A stretch of 5,593 nucleotides of DNA, from positions 1 to 5,593 of the forward strand of contig UQJV01000067.1 in NCBI GenBank assembly GCA_900541475.1. The letters run 5' to 3'. Both the position numbers and the translations under genes were made by a program. The notes beneath the pieces are model-generated. The model had not been told where the DNA came from. It saw only the letters and a list, made by a program, of their open reading frames with translations, and did not search any database. The stretch is from an uncultured Collinsella sp. (GTDB taxonomy: Bacteria > Actinomycetota > Coriobacteriia > Coriobacteriales > Coriobacteriaceae). Shown here one piece after another: positions 1 to 5,540 of the stretch. The first letter of the stretch is position 1. Every line of letters starts with the position of its first letter.

Positions 1-89
1 ACGAAGTGCGCAGCGGGGGTCCTGCCATGTCCGAGGACGATTTGGGGGGCAAAGCCCCTGGCCTCCCCGGCGAGTATACGGGACGGCGA
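1..89. other. Non-coding edge region downstream of thrB with small hairpins
   Basis: No convincing gene lies here. Two short stems are visible: GTCCT (19-23) pairs with AGGAC (34-38), and GGGGC (46-50) pairs with GCCCC (54-58) around an AAA loop. On the minus strand these would lie in the thrB 3' untranslated region, but no U-rich tract follows the second stem, so it is a poor intrinsic terminator. The region runs off the window edge, and any larger structure there cannot be seen. Confidence 0.4.
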
Positions 90-971
90 CTACAGGTATT
101 CGATCTGGGCGCCCTCGGTGTCGCATGTCAGAATATGCGTATCACACTTAGGGAACTGCTCGCGCAGCTTGACCTGCAGGAACTTTGCCACGATGGTGTC
201 GTCGGTCACAGCCATAAGGGTCGAGCCCGATCCGCTGATCCAGATGGTCTTGGCGCCGCCGTTAAGGCAGGTGTCGCGCACGGCGTTGTAGTCGGGAATC
301 AGACGGCGACGATAGGGTTCCTGGATGCGGTCGTCATTGGCGGCGGCAATCAGGTCGAGGTTGCCGGACTCAAGACCGCGCGTCATGCCGGCGATGCGGC
401 CCATCTGCCATACGGCGGTGGAGAGCGGAACCTCCTGCGGCACGACCTTGCGCGCCTCGCTCGTATGCACCTCGTAGGGAGGAATCACGGTAATAAAACG
501 CAGGCGATCGCTCACCTCGTAGCGCAGGCACTGGGGGAGCGAATCGGTCGGCGTAAAGGAGCAGACGGCGCCGCCCAGGATAGCGGGGGCGACGTTATCG
601 GGATGGCCCTCGACCTCGGTGGCAATGCGGACGAGCTCGGCACGGTCGACGGTGTGGCCTGTCAGCGCGGCGGCGGCCATAATGCCGGCGACGACACAGG
701 TGGAGCTGGAGCCCAGGCCGCGGGCGACGGGAACGTCAGTCTGAATGTCGATGGCGACGGGGAAGGCCGGCTCGCCCCATGCGGCCAGTGCATCGACAAA
801 GCTCACGTAGACCAGGTTGTTCTCGTTTTGGAATTCCTCGGGGCAGCCCGTGATGGTGAGCTTGTCGGCGCGCTCGAAGGTGAAGTGCGAGTAGAGGCTG
901 ACGGCCATGCCGAGGGTGTCGTAGCCAATGCCTAGGTTCGCGCTGGTGGCGGGGACGGTGATTTTGATCAT
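90..971 (-). CDS. thrB: Homoserine kinase (GHMP kinase family)
   Basis: This enzyme phosphorylates L-homoserine with ATP to O-phospho-L-homoserine, the substrate of threonine synthase, in the cytoplasm. The protein has 293 residues, a normal length for the family. The three GHMP kinase motifs are present in order: the N-terminal PATSANLGIGYDTLG (residues 7-21), the phosphate-binding loop PVARGLGSSST (81-91), followed by EGHPDNVAPAILGG (121-134), and the C-terminal glycine-rich ISGSGSTLMAV (245-255). In motif 1 the usual G-P-G-F-D reads G-I-G-Y-D, a mild deviation that does not suggest loss of function. The ATG at 969-971 is supported by an AGGAG six bases upstream, and the protein begins directly with the family's usual N-terminus. 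It follows thrC on the same strand, but a terminator and a 106-base palindrome lie between them, so independent transcription is likely. The family call is firm. Confidence 0.96.
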   Translation of the reverse strand: MIKITVPATSANLGIGYDTLGMAVSLYSHFTFERADKLTITGCPEEFQNENNLVYVSFVDALAAWGEPAFPVAIDIQTDVPVARGLGSSSTCVVAGIMAAAALTGHTVDRAELVRIATEVEGHPDNVAPAILGGAVCSFTPTDSLPQCLRYEVSDRLRFITVIPPYEVHTSEARKVVPQEVPLSTAVWQMGRIAGMTRGLESGNLDLIAAANDDRIQEPYRRRLIPDYNAVRDTCLNGGAKTIWISGSGSTLMAVTDDTIVAKFLQVKLREQFPKCDTHILTCDTEGAQIEYL

Positions 972-977
972 GGGAAT

Positions 978-982
978 CTCCT
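978..982 (-). promoter_or_regulatory. Shine-Dalgarno site of thrB
   Basis: On the minus strand AGGAG lies six bases (ATTCCC) before the thrB ATG. It sits just outside the large palindrome, only four bases from its edge at 987. Folding or unfolding of that stem could therefore affect ribosome access, which is inference. Confidence 0.8.
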
Positions 983-986
983 GGGC

Positions 987-1092
987 GGTCTGCCTGTTTA
1001 GTTCGCTGCTCGGGCAGTCCTGGCTCGCTCGGAAAGCACATTAAGTGCTTTCCGGCTCGTGCGGAACTCGCGACGAACTAAACAGGCAGACC
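987..1092. repeat. 106-base palindromic element in the thrB leader
   Basis: A perfect 19-base inverted repeat forms the ends: GGTCTGCCTGTTTAGTTCG at 987-1005 and its exact reverse complement at 1074-1092. A second perfect stem of 10 bp lies inside, CGGAAAGCAC (1030-1039) against GTGCTTTCCG (1045-1054), with the loop ATTAA. The remaining interior does not pair simply across the axis. It can form side stems such as CTGC (1006-1009) with GCAG (1014-1017). The layout resembles a closing stem with several internal hairpins. It ends four bases before the thrB Shine-Dalgarno site. It has no transposase or U-tract, so it is either a dispersed palindromic repeat (REP or MITE-like) or a structured RNA leader. 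I cannot identify the family. Confidence 0.85.
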
Positions 1093-1101
1093 CGCATGTC
1101 A

Positions 1102-1114
1102 GTTCGTCATTATC
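1102..1114 (-). promoter_or_regulatory. Weak candidate -10 region for thrB
   Basis: On the minus strand GATAAT (1109-1114) matches five of six bases of the TATAAT consensus. It lies between the thrC terminator and the palindrome, where an independent thrB promoter would be expected. No good -35 hexamer is found at normal spacing; that stretch is the T-rich tail of the terminator. Transcription from here would place the whole palindrome in the thrB 5' untranslated region. Confidence 0.3.
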
Positions 1115-1127
1115 CCGGTGAGTATCT

Positions 1128-1160
1128 GATAAAAGAAGGTGCGCCGGCTTTCGCCGGCGC
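1128..1160 (-). terminator. Intrinsic terminator of thrC
   Basis: Reading the minus strand just after the thrC stop, a perfect 8-bp stem GCGCCGGC/GCCGGCGC (1153-1160 with 1141-1148) closes a GAAA tetraloop. It is followed by ACC and the T-rich run TTCTTTTATC. This is a classical Rho-independent terminator beginning about 11 bases past the stop codon. It should separate thrC from thrB transcription at least partly. Confidence 0.85.
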
Positions 1161-1171
1161 CTAGTAAGGGT

Positions 1172-2689
1172 TTAGTTGGTAGCCATCTTTTTTGCAGCCT
1201 GCTCTACGTAGTTGGCCATGTCGGCTACGTCGCAGATGTCTTCGAAGCGGACGGGCTTGGACTCGAGCTCGGCGAGCTGGACCGGGGCAACCGTGTTGGT
1301 TGCCTGCTCGAGCACGTGCATAGCCTCAAAGTCGTCCTCGGGAACGTCGAGTCCCAGGGCGTCGCAGCAGGCGCGCGGGAACTTGTAGGGGCTGGCGGTC
1401 GAAAGCAGCACGCGAGCCTTGGCGCCCTCGGTGGGAGCGACCTTTTCGTAAACGTGATAGCCGCAAGCGGTGTGCGGGTCGATCACGTAGCCGTTTGCGT
1501 CCCAGCAGCTCTTGATGGCAGTGCGTACCTCGTCCTCGCTGGCCCAACCGCAGCCAAAGACGCTCTGAATCTTTGCCAGCAGGTCGGCGGGAACTTCGTA
1601 GCGACCAGTCCGCGCCAGCTGCTCCATAAGGCCGGCAACGAGCTCACAGTCGCCATCGGACAGGAAGTAGAGCATGCGCTCCAGGTTAGAGCTGATGAGG
1701 ATGTCCATCGAAGGCGAGATGGTCGTGAAGAACGGGCGGTTGCGGTCGTAGACGCCGGTGGTCAGGAAGTCAGCCAGCACGTTGTTCTTGTCGCTCGCGA
1801 CGATGAGCTTGGCGACGGGCAGACCCATGCGCTTGGCATAGTAACCGGCCAGGATATCGCCAAAGTTGCCGGTCGGTACGCAGAACTCCACGGCGTCGCC
1901 GGCCTCGATGGCGCCGGCGCGCAACAGCTGCGCATAGGCGGCAAAGTAGTAGACGACCTGCGGTACCAGACGGCCGACGTTGATGGAGTTGGCACTCGAA
2001 AGCACCGTGCCTGCGGTCTCCAGACGCTCGGCAAGCTCCTTATCGGCAAAGATGCGCTTGACGGCGCTCTGGGCGTCGTCAAAGTTGCCGCGGATGCCGC
2101 AGACGGCGACGTTATCGCCCTCCTGAGTGGACATCTGCAGATTCTGTACGCGGCTGACTTTGCCCTCGGGATAAAAGACGGTGATGCCCGTACCCGGGGC
2201 GTCGGCAAAGCCGGCGAGTGCTGCCTTGCCCGTGTCGCCCGACGTGGCGGTGACGATCATGATGCGCTCGGCGCCGCCGTCCTTGGCGGAGGTGCGGGCC
2301 ATGAGGCGGGGGAGCATCTGCAGGGCGACGTCCTTGAAGGCGCTCGTGGGGCCGCCAAAGAGCTCCATCACATAGGTCTGAGGGGCGTCGGTGCCCGGTG
2401 CTGCGTCGAGCTTGACGAGAGGCGTGACCTCTTCACTCGCGAACGTGCCGCGGTATGCCTCGTCGACACACGCCGAAATTTCTTCGTCCGTGTAATCGTT
2501 CAGTAACATTCCCAACACATTTTGAGCGATTTCAAAGTACGATTTATGGGCAAGCGAGCTGATATCGACCTGCTGGGTGCCAAGCTCGTCCGAGACAAAC
2601 AAACCCCCGTCGGGAGCTATGCCGGTGCGGATTGCCACCTTACTTGAGCATGATAAAGTGCGTCCTCGTGTACTATGATAAGTTCCCAT
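1172..2689 (-). CDS. thrC: Threonine synthase (PLP-dependent, long form)
   Basis: This enzyme converts O-phospho-L-homoserine and water to L-threonine and phosphate, the last step of the pathway, using pyridoxal phosphate. The 505-residue length matches the long class of fold type II threonine synthases. Visible signatures, counted from the start chosen here, are the N-terminal YHSTRG (4-9), GGPTSAFKD (112-120) with the probable PLP-binding Lys119, TATSGDTGKAA (147-157), SSANSINVGR (231-240), the phosphate-cup motif PTGNFGD (272-278), DPHTACG (404-410) and STASPYKFP (430-438). An in-frame ATG 45 bases upstream (2734) would add 15 residues, but it has no ribosome binding site and breaks the usual N-terminus. 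The ATG at 2687-2689 has GAGGAG nine bases upstream. The gene is divergent from lysC and ends in TAA just before its own terminator. It appears intact. Confidence 0.97.
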   Translation of the reverse strand: MGTYHSTRGRTLSCSSKVAIRTGIAPDGGLFVSDELGTQQVDISSLAHKSYFEIAQNVLGMLLNDYTDEEISACVDEAYRGTFASEEVTPLVKLDAAPGTDAPQTYVMELFGGPTSAFKDVALQMLPRLMARTSAKDGGAERIMIVTATSGDTGKAALAGFADAPGTGITVFYPEGKVSRVQNLQMSTQEGDNVAVCGIRGNFDDAQSAVKRIFADKELAERLETAGTVLSSANSINVGRLVPQVVYYFAAYAQLLRAGAIEAGDAVEFCVPTGNFGDILAGYYAKRMGLPVAKLIVASDKNNVLADFLTTGVYDRNRPFFTTISPSMDILISSNLERMLYFLSDGDCELVAGLMEQLARTGRYEVPADLLAKIQSVFGCGWASEDEVRTAIKSCWDANGYVIDPHTACGYHVYEKVAPTEGAKARVLLSTASPYKFPRACCDALGLDVPEDDFEAMHVLEQATNTVAPVQLAELESKPVRFEDICDVADMANYVEQAAKKMATN

Positions 2690-2698
2690 ATAACAGTG

Positions 2699-2704
2699 CT
2701 CCTC
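2699..2704 (-). promoter_or_regulatory. Shine-Dalgarno site that fixes the thrC start
   Basis: GAGGAG on the minus strand lies nine bases before the ATG at 2687-2689. The upstream in-frame ATG at 2732-2734 has no comparable site. This decides the start in favour of the shorter protein. Confidence 0.8.
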
Positions 2705-2705
2705 G

Positions 2706-2740
2706 GATACCTTGGTCCCAATCGGTGAACCCATGGTATC
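2706..2740. promoter_or_regulatory. Imperfect dyad in the thrC/lysC divergent control region
   Basis: GATACCTTGG (2706-2715) is matched by the inverted CCATGGTATC (2731-2740), nine of ten positions pairing around a 15-base centre. It sits in the 103-base gap between the two divergent start codons (2690-2792), which must hold both promoters. A shared operator for a regulator of threonine/lysine synthesis is one reading. A hairpin in the thrC leader is the other, since it ends two bases from the thrC Shine-Dalgarno site. No clear -10/-35 pair could be assigned on either strand, and the gap is too short for a lysine riboswitch. Confidence 0.45.
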
Positions 2741-2774
2741 AGAGCGCGCAAAACAGGTTTGCAGAGGCTTTTAG

Positions 2775-2779
2775 AAAGG
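2775..2779 (+). promoter_or_regulatory. Distant Shine-Dalgarno-like site of lysC
   Basis: AAAGG lies 13 bases before the lysC ATG, longer than the usual spacing. The start is nevertheless unambiguous: an in-frame TAG lies at 2772-2774 and ATG 2793 is the only start before the conserved KFGGSS motif. A small GGTAACC self-complement (2778-2784) overlaps the site. Confidence 0.5.
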
Positions 2780-2792
2780 TAACCTCCACGCC

Positions 2793-4181
2793 ATGATAAA
2801 AATTGCCAAGTTTGGCGGCTCGTCGGTCGCCGACGCCGAACACTTCAAGAAGATCAAGGCCATCGTCGATGCCGATCCGGCTCGCCGTTTTGTGGTGGTT
2901 TCCGCCTGCGGTCGCCGCTTTAAGGGCGACACCAAGGTGACCGACCTGCTCTACTTGGTTAACGCGCACGTTAAGTATCACGTGTCGTGTGAGGAGCTGC
3001 TCGAGGACATTGGCCAGCGCTATTTTGATATCGCTGACGAGCTGGAGCTCACCTATCCCATCCGCGAGGAGTTCGCAGCCTTTGCCGAGCGCGCCCGCTC
3101 GGGCGGCTACTCCACCGAGGAGCTTGTGAGCCGCGGCGAGTACTTCACCGCTCGCCTGATGTCCGAGTACCTGGGCCTGCCGTTCCTGGACGCCGCGACG
3201 GTCGTGGCGTTCCATCACGATGGTACGCTCAGCATGAACCGCACCTCCGAGCTGGTGCAGGAGTACGGCCAGCAGGGCGGCTTTGTTATGCCCGGTTTCT
3301 ACGGCGCGACGCGTGAGGGCCAGATTAAGCTGCTCGATCGAGGCGGCGGCGATATCTCGGGCTCGATTCTGGCCAAGTGCCTTGGCGCCGATCTGTACGA
3401 GAACTGGACCGACGTTTCGGGCTTCTATTCTGCCGATCCGCGTATTGTTCCCGAGGCTCAGCCCATTGCGCGCGTTACCTACGAGGAGCTGCGCGAGCTT
3501 TCGTACATGGGCGCAAGCGTCCTGCACGAGGAGGCCGTTTTCCCCGTGCGCGAGGCAGGCATTCCGCTGGTCATCAAGAACACCAATGCGCCGCAGGACC
3601 CCGGCACCATCATTAGCGAGACGGCTGACGAGGGCGAGGCGGAGCCCATCATTACCGGCGTGACCGGCAAACGCGGCTTTGTCGCCATCAATGTGGCCCG
3701 CGACCGCACCAAGCCCCGTGTCGGCTTTATGCGCCGCGCGCTTTCGGTCTTCGAGCGCTATGACGTTTCCGTTGAGCACATGCCCACCGGTGTCGACCGC
3801 TTTGGCGCCGTGGTGCAGGAGCAGGACGTTCACGATTCGCTGTACTCGCTTGTGAGCGACATTCAGCAGGAGGTCGAGCCGCTCGAGATCGAGGTCGTCG
3901 AGGGCCTGGCGCTTATCGCTACCGTCGGCCGCAACCTGCGTGGTCGTGCCGGCATCTCGGGCCATCTGTTTGGCATGCTTGGCCAGGCCGGCGTGAGCGT
4001 GCGTATGATTTCGCAGAGCTGCGACGAGATCAACATCATTATCGGTGTCGAGGAGAAGGACTTCGACCTTGCGATTCAGACCATTTACCGTGCCTTCTCC
4101 GACGAGAACGGCATTGTGAAGGTCTCCGACCTGGAAGCTCCCGCGCCGGCCGATCCCGCCCTGACCGCGCTCCACAAGTAG
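2793..4181 (+). CDS. lysC: Aspartate kinase, monofunctional, with two ACT domains
   Basis: This enzyme phosphorylates L-aspartate with ATP to 4-phospho-L-aspartate, the first and usually feedback-controlled step toward lysine, methionine and threonine. The 462-residue protein has the amino-acid kinase domain at about 1-280: KFGGSSV (6-12), a VVSACG segment (35-40), RGE with the conserved Glu116, DRGGGDISGS (182-191), ENWTDVSGFYSADPRIV (203-219) and the IKNTN strand (261-265). Two ACT domains follow, at about 296-365 and 372-437; the second carries the QSCDEINIII segment, and this region is where lysine or threonine normally binds. The usual RGGSD reads RGGGD here, with Gly186 in place of Ser. 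There is no homoserine dehydrogenase domain. The TDVSGF and LYENW style resembles the monofunctional class of Firmicutes and Coriobacteriia. Which amino acid inhibits it cannot be read from sequence. The symbol lysC is used in the general sense. Confidence 0.96.
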   Translation: MIKIAKFGGSSVADAEHFKKIKAIVDADPARRFVVVSACGRRFKGDTKVTDLLYLVNAHVKYHVSCEELLEDIGQRYFDIADELELTYPIREEFAAFAERARSGGYSTEELVSRGEYFTARLMSEYLGLPFLDAATVVAFHHDGTLSMNRTSELVQEYGQQGGFVMPGFYGATREGQIKLLDRGGGDISGSILAKCLGADLYENWTDVSGFYSADPRIVPEAQPIARVTYEELRELSYMGASVLHEEAVFPVREAGIPLVIKNTNAPQDPGTIISETADEGEAEPIITGVTGKRGFVAINVARDRTKPRVGFMRRALSVFERYDVSVEHMPTGVDRFGAVVQEQDVHDSLYSLVSDIQQEVEPLEIEVVEGLALIATVGRNLRGRAGISGHLFGMLGQAGVSVRMISQSCDEINIIIGVEEKDFDLAIQTIYRAFSDENGIVKVSDLEAPAPADPALTALHK

Positions 4182-4190
4182 CCGCTATCT

Positions 4191-4226
4191 CGCTAGATTA
4201 TTGGGACAAGTGCCAAAAATCTAGCG
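4191..4226 (+). repeat. Long hairpin directly after lysC
   Basis: CGCTAGATT (4191-4199) pairs perfectly with AATCTAGCG (4218-4226). After one A-A mismatch, TTGG (4201-4204) pairs with CCAA (4213-4216), giving 13 pairs in 14 positions with an 8-base loop. It starts nine bases past the lysC stop. It is not followed by a T-tract, so it is not an intrinsic terminator by itself. It could protect the lysC mRNA 3' end or be a protein-binding palindrome. Confidence 0.7.
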
Positions 4227-4233
4227 CGGGGCG

Positions 4234-4254
4234 TTTCGTTTCGGTTTCGTTTCG
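4234..4254 (+). repeat. Short TTTCG repeats between two hairpins
   Basis: TTTCG occurs four times (4234, 4239, 4245 and 4250), the middle pair separated by one extra G. A fifth copy forms the loop of the following terminator (4265-4269). This is unlike the surrounding coding sequence, and its function is unknown. Confidence 0.7.
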
Positions 4255-4255
4255 A

Positions 4256-4287
4256 CGGGGCGGGTTTCGTGCCCGCCCTGTTCTTGT
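4256..4287 (+). terminator. Probable intrinsic terminator between lysC and asd
   Basis: CGGGGCGGG (4256-4264) pairs with CCCGCCCTG (4272-4280), nine pairs including one G-T wobble, around the loop TTTCGTG. TTCTTGT follows. The stem is strong but the T-tract is short and interrupted, so read-through into asd is plausible. It could act as lysC terminator or as an attenuator in the asd leader. Confidence 0.65.
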
Positions 4288-4306
4288 ATACACTGGCAAC
4301 AATAAT
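4281..4306 (+). promoter_or_regulatory. Weak candidate asd promoter region
   Basis: Directly after the terminator the sequence becomes locally AT-rich and contains TATACA (4287-4292) and AATAAT (4301-4306, five of six bases of the -10 consensus). No convincing -35 hexamer lies at 16-18 bases from either. The position between a terminator and asd is suitable for a promoter, but sequence support is thin. Confidence 0.25.
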
Positions 4307-4343
4307 CGGCCTGCTCGGCGTGCGGGCAAAAGCCAAAACCTTT

Positions 4344-4352
4344 AAAGGGGGA
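4344..4352 (+). promoter_or_regulatory. Shine-Dalgarno site that fixes the asd start
   Basis: The purine run AAAGGGGGA ends three bases before the ATG at 4356, with its AGGGG core five bases away. An in-frame GTG at 4269 would lengthen the protein by 29 residues, but that codon lies inside the terminator hairpin and has no such site. The core is partly covered by the 10-base palindrome CCTTTAAAGG (4339-4348). Confidence 0.8.
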
Positions 4353-4355
4353 AGC

Positions 4356-5381
4356 ATGAAACAGTACACGGTTGCTATTTTGGGCGCGACGGGAGCCGTG
4401 GGCACCCAGATGCTCGAGTGCCTCAACGAGCAGGAGTTCCCGGTTGGCAAGCTCAAGCTACTGGCAAGTGCACGCTCCGCGGGTAAAACCGTCGAGTTCC
4501 GCGGCGAGCAGATCGTGATCGAAGAGGCTTGCCCCGAGGCCTTTGAGGGCTGTGACATTGTGCTTGGAGCCGCCGGCGACGATATCGCGAAGGAGCTGCT
4601 GCCCGAGGCCGTCAAACGCGGCGCCGTCGTGGTCGACAACAGCCATGCCTTCCGTATGGATCCCGAGGTACCGCTGGTCGTGCCCGAGATCAATGCCGAC
4701 GATATCAAGTGGCATCACGGCCTTATCGCCAATCCCAACTGCGCGACCATCATCGGCCTGGTTCCCACGTGGCCGCTGCATCAGCTCGCCGGCGTGAAGC
4801 GCATGATTGTTTCGACGTATCAGGCGGCTTCGGGCGCCGGCGCTCCCGGTATGGCCGAGCTCGAGGCTCAGCTGGTCGCCCTGGGCCGTGGCGAGGAGAT
4901 TCCCGAGCCGCGCGCATTTGCCGCCCAGCTCGCGAGCAACCTGATTCCGCAGATTGGCGGCGTCAAGGAGGAGGGCTTTACCTCCGAGGAGATGAAGCTG
5001 CAGAACGAGGGCCGCAAGATCATGCACCTGCCCGAGCTGCGCGTGAACTGCACCTGCGTGCGCGTGCCTGTGCTGCGCTCGCACTCCGAGAGCATTACGC
5101 TTGAGTTTGAGCGCGACATTACGGTTGACGAGGCCCGTGCTGCGCTGGCTGCCGCTCCCGGCGTCAAGCTGGTTGACGATATGGCTGCCGAGGATGCGCA
5201 CGAGCGCTTCCCCATGCCGATGGACACCTCCGACCAGGACCTGATTTGGGTCGGTCGTGTGCGCCGCGATATCTCGAACCCCGAGGCCGCGCGTGGCATC
5301 ACCTTCTGGTGCTGCGGCGACCAAATCCGTAAGGGCGCGGCAACCAACGCCGTCCAGATCGCTAAGCTGCTCTGCGAGTAG
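4356..5381 (+). CDS. asd: Aspartate-semialdehyde dehydrogenase
   Basis: This enzyme reduces 4-phospho-L-aspartate with NADPH to L-aspartate 4-semialdehyde and phosphate, the branch point between diaminopimelate/lysine and homoserine. The protein has 341 residues, a normal length. An N-terminal nucleotide-binding fold carries GATGAVG (10-16). The catalytic cysteine is Cys129 in NPNCATI (126-132). It is followed by STYQAASGAG (153-162) with the conserved Gln156, EEMKLQNEGRKI (211-222), and RVPVLRSHS (236-244), which holds the substrate-binding Arg236 and probable acid-base His243. The C-terminal helix RKGAATNAVQIAKLL (325-339) is typical. The common GHS reads SHS (242-244), a small change beside the histidine. 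The gene follows lysC on the same strand after 174 bases, so the two are consecutive pathway steps with a regulated or separate transcript. It ends in TAG, and a large palindrome begins at the next base. Confidence 0.97.
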   Translation: MKQYTVAILGATGAVGTQMLECLNEQEFPVGKLKLLASARSAGKTVEFRGEQIVIEEACPEAFEGCDIVLGAAGDDIAKELLPEAVKRGAVVVDNSHAFRMDPEVPLVVPEINADDIKWHHGLIANPNCATIIGLVPTWPLHQLAGVKRMIVSTYQAASGAGAPGMAELEAQLVALGRGEEIPEPRAFAAQLASNLIPQIGGVKEEGFTSEEMKLQNEGRKIMHLPELRVNCTCVRVPVLRSHSESITLEFERDITVDEARAALAAAPGVKLVDDMAAEDAHERFPMPMDTSDQDLIWVGRVRRDISNPEAARGITFWCCGDQIRKGAATNAVQIAKLLCE

Positions 5382-5539
5382 CGGTTGACCTGTCCGGCGG
5401 GGGCCGGGCTTAGTTTTCAGAACGTCCTCGACCATGTGTGGCGCCTTGTCCTGCTCCTTCGGAGCTGCGGATAAGGGGGTTTCCTGGTCTGCGGAATGTT
5501 CTGGAAACTAAGTCCAGCACGGGCCCGGACAAGTCACCG
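5382..5539 (+). ncRNA. Large structured element filling the gap after asd
   Basis: This is a multi-part imperfect palindrome. From outside inward the pairs are: GTTGAC-side bases 5382-5389 with 5533-5539 (one bulge); TGTCCGG (5391-5397) with CCGGACA (5525-5531); a 20-bp stem 5406-5425 with 5496-5515 containing three G-T wobbles and no mismatch; GACCA (5430-5434) with TGGTC (5485-5489); CCTTGTCC (5444-5451) with GGATAAGG (5469-5476), one wobble; and GCTCC (5453-5457) with GGAGC (5461-5465) around a TTC loop. It starts at the base after the asd stop and ends one base before the next gene's stop codon. No U-tract follows, so it is not a standard terminator. It may be a 3' untranslated RNA structure, a small RNA or a repetitive palindrome. 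The ncRNA label is tentative, but the pairing itself is directly visible. Confidence 0.55.
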
Positions 5540-5540
5540 A

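Noticed and set aside
987..1092. Insertion sequence or transposon remnant
   Set aside because: No transposase coding sequence lies between the inverted ends and no clear flanking target duplication was found. A palindromic repeat or RNA element fits better.
1041..1097. 18-codon minus-strand frame (MRVCLFSSSRVPHEPEST) inside the thrB leader palindrome, whose stop overlaps another ATG
   Set aside because: It has no ribosome binding site and no run of threonine or isoleucine codons as in attenuation leaders. The frame is explained by chance in the palindrome.
2690..2734. Upstream ATG extending ThrC by 15 residues
   Set aside because: It has no ribosome binding site, overlaps the dyad, and the extension precedes the conserved YHSTRG start, which has its own GAGGAG.
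2690..2792. Lysine riboswitch upstream of lysC
   Set aside because: The gap is only 103 bases and shared with the divergent thrC leader, too short for a lysine aptamer, and no such multi-stem fold was seen.
2739..4175. 478-codon open frame on the minus strand opposite lysC (similar long frames lie opposite thrB, thrC and asd)
   Set aside because: Codon bias in GC-rich genes leaves few stops in the antisense frames. These translations show no recognisable domains, while the opposite strands encode complete, well-known enzymes.
4269..4355. GTG start extending Asd by 29 residues
   Set aside because: The codon lies in the terminator hairpin with no ribosome binding site. The family N-terminus begins at ATG 4356, which has a purine-rich site.
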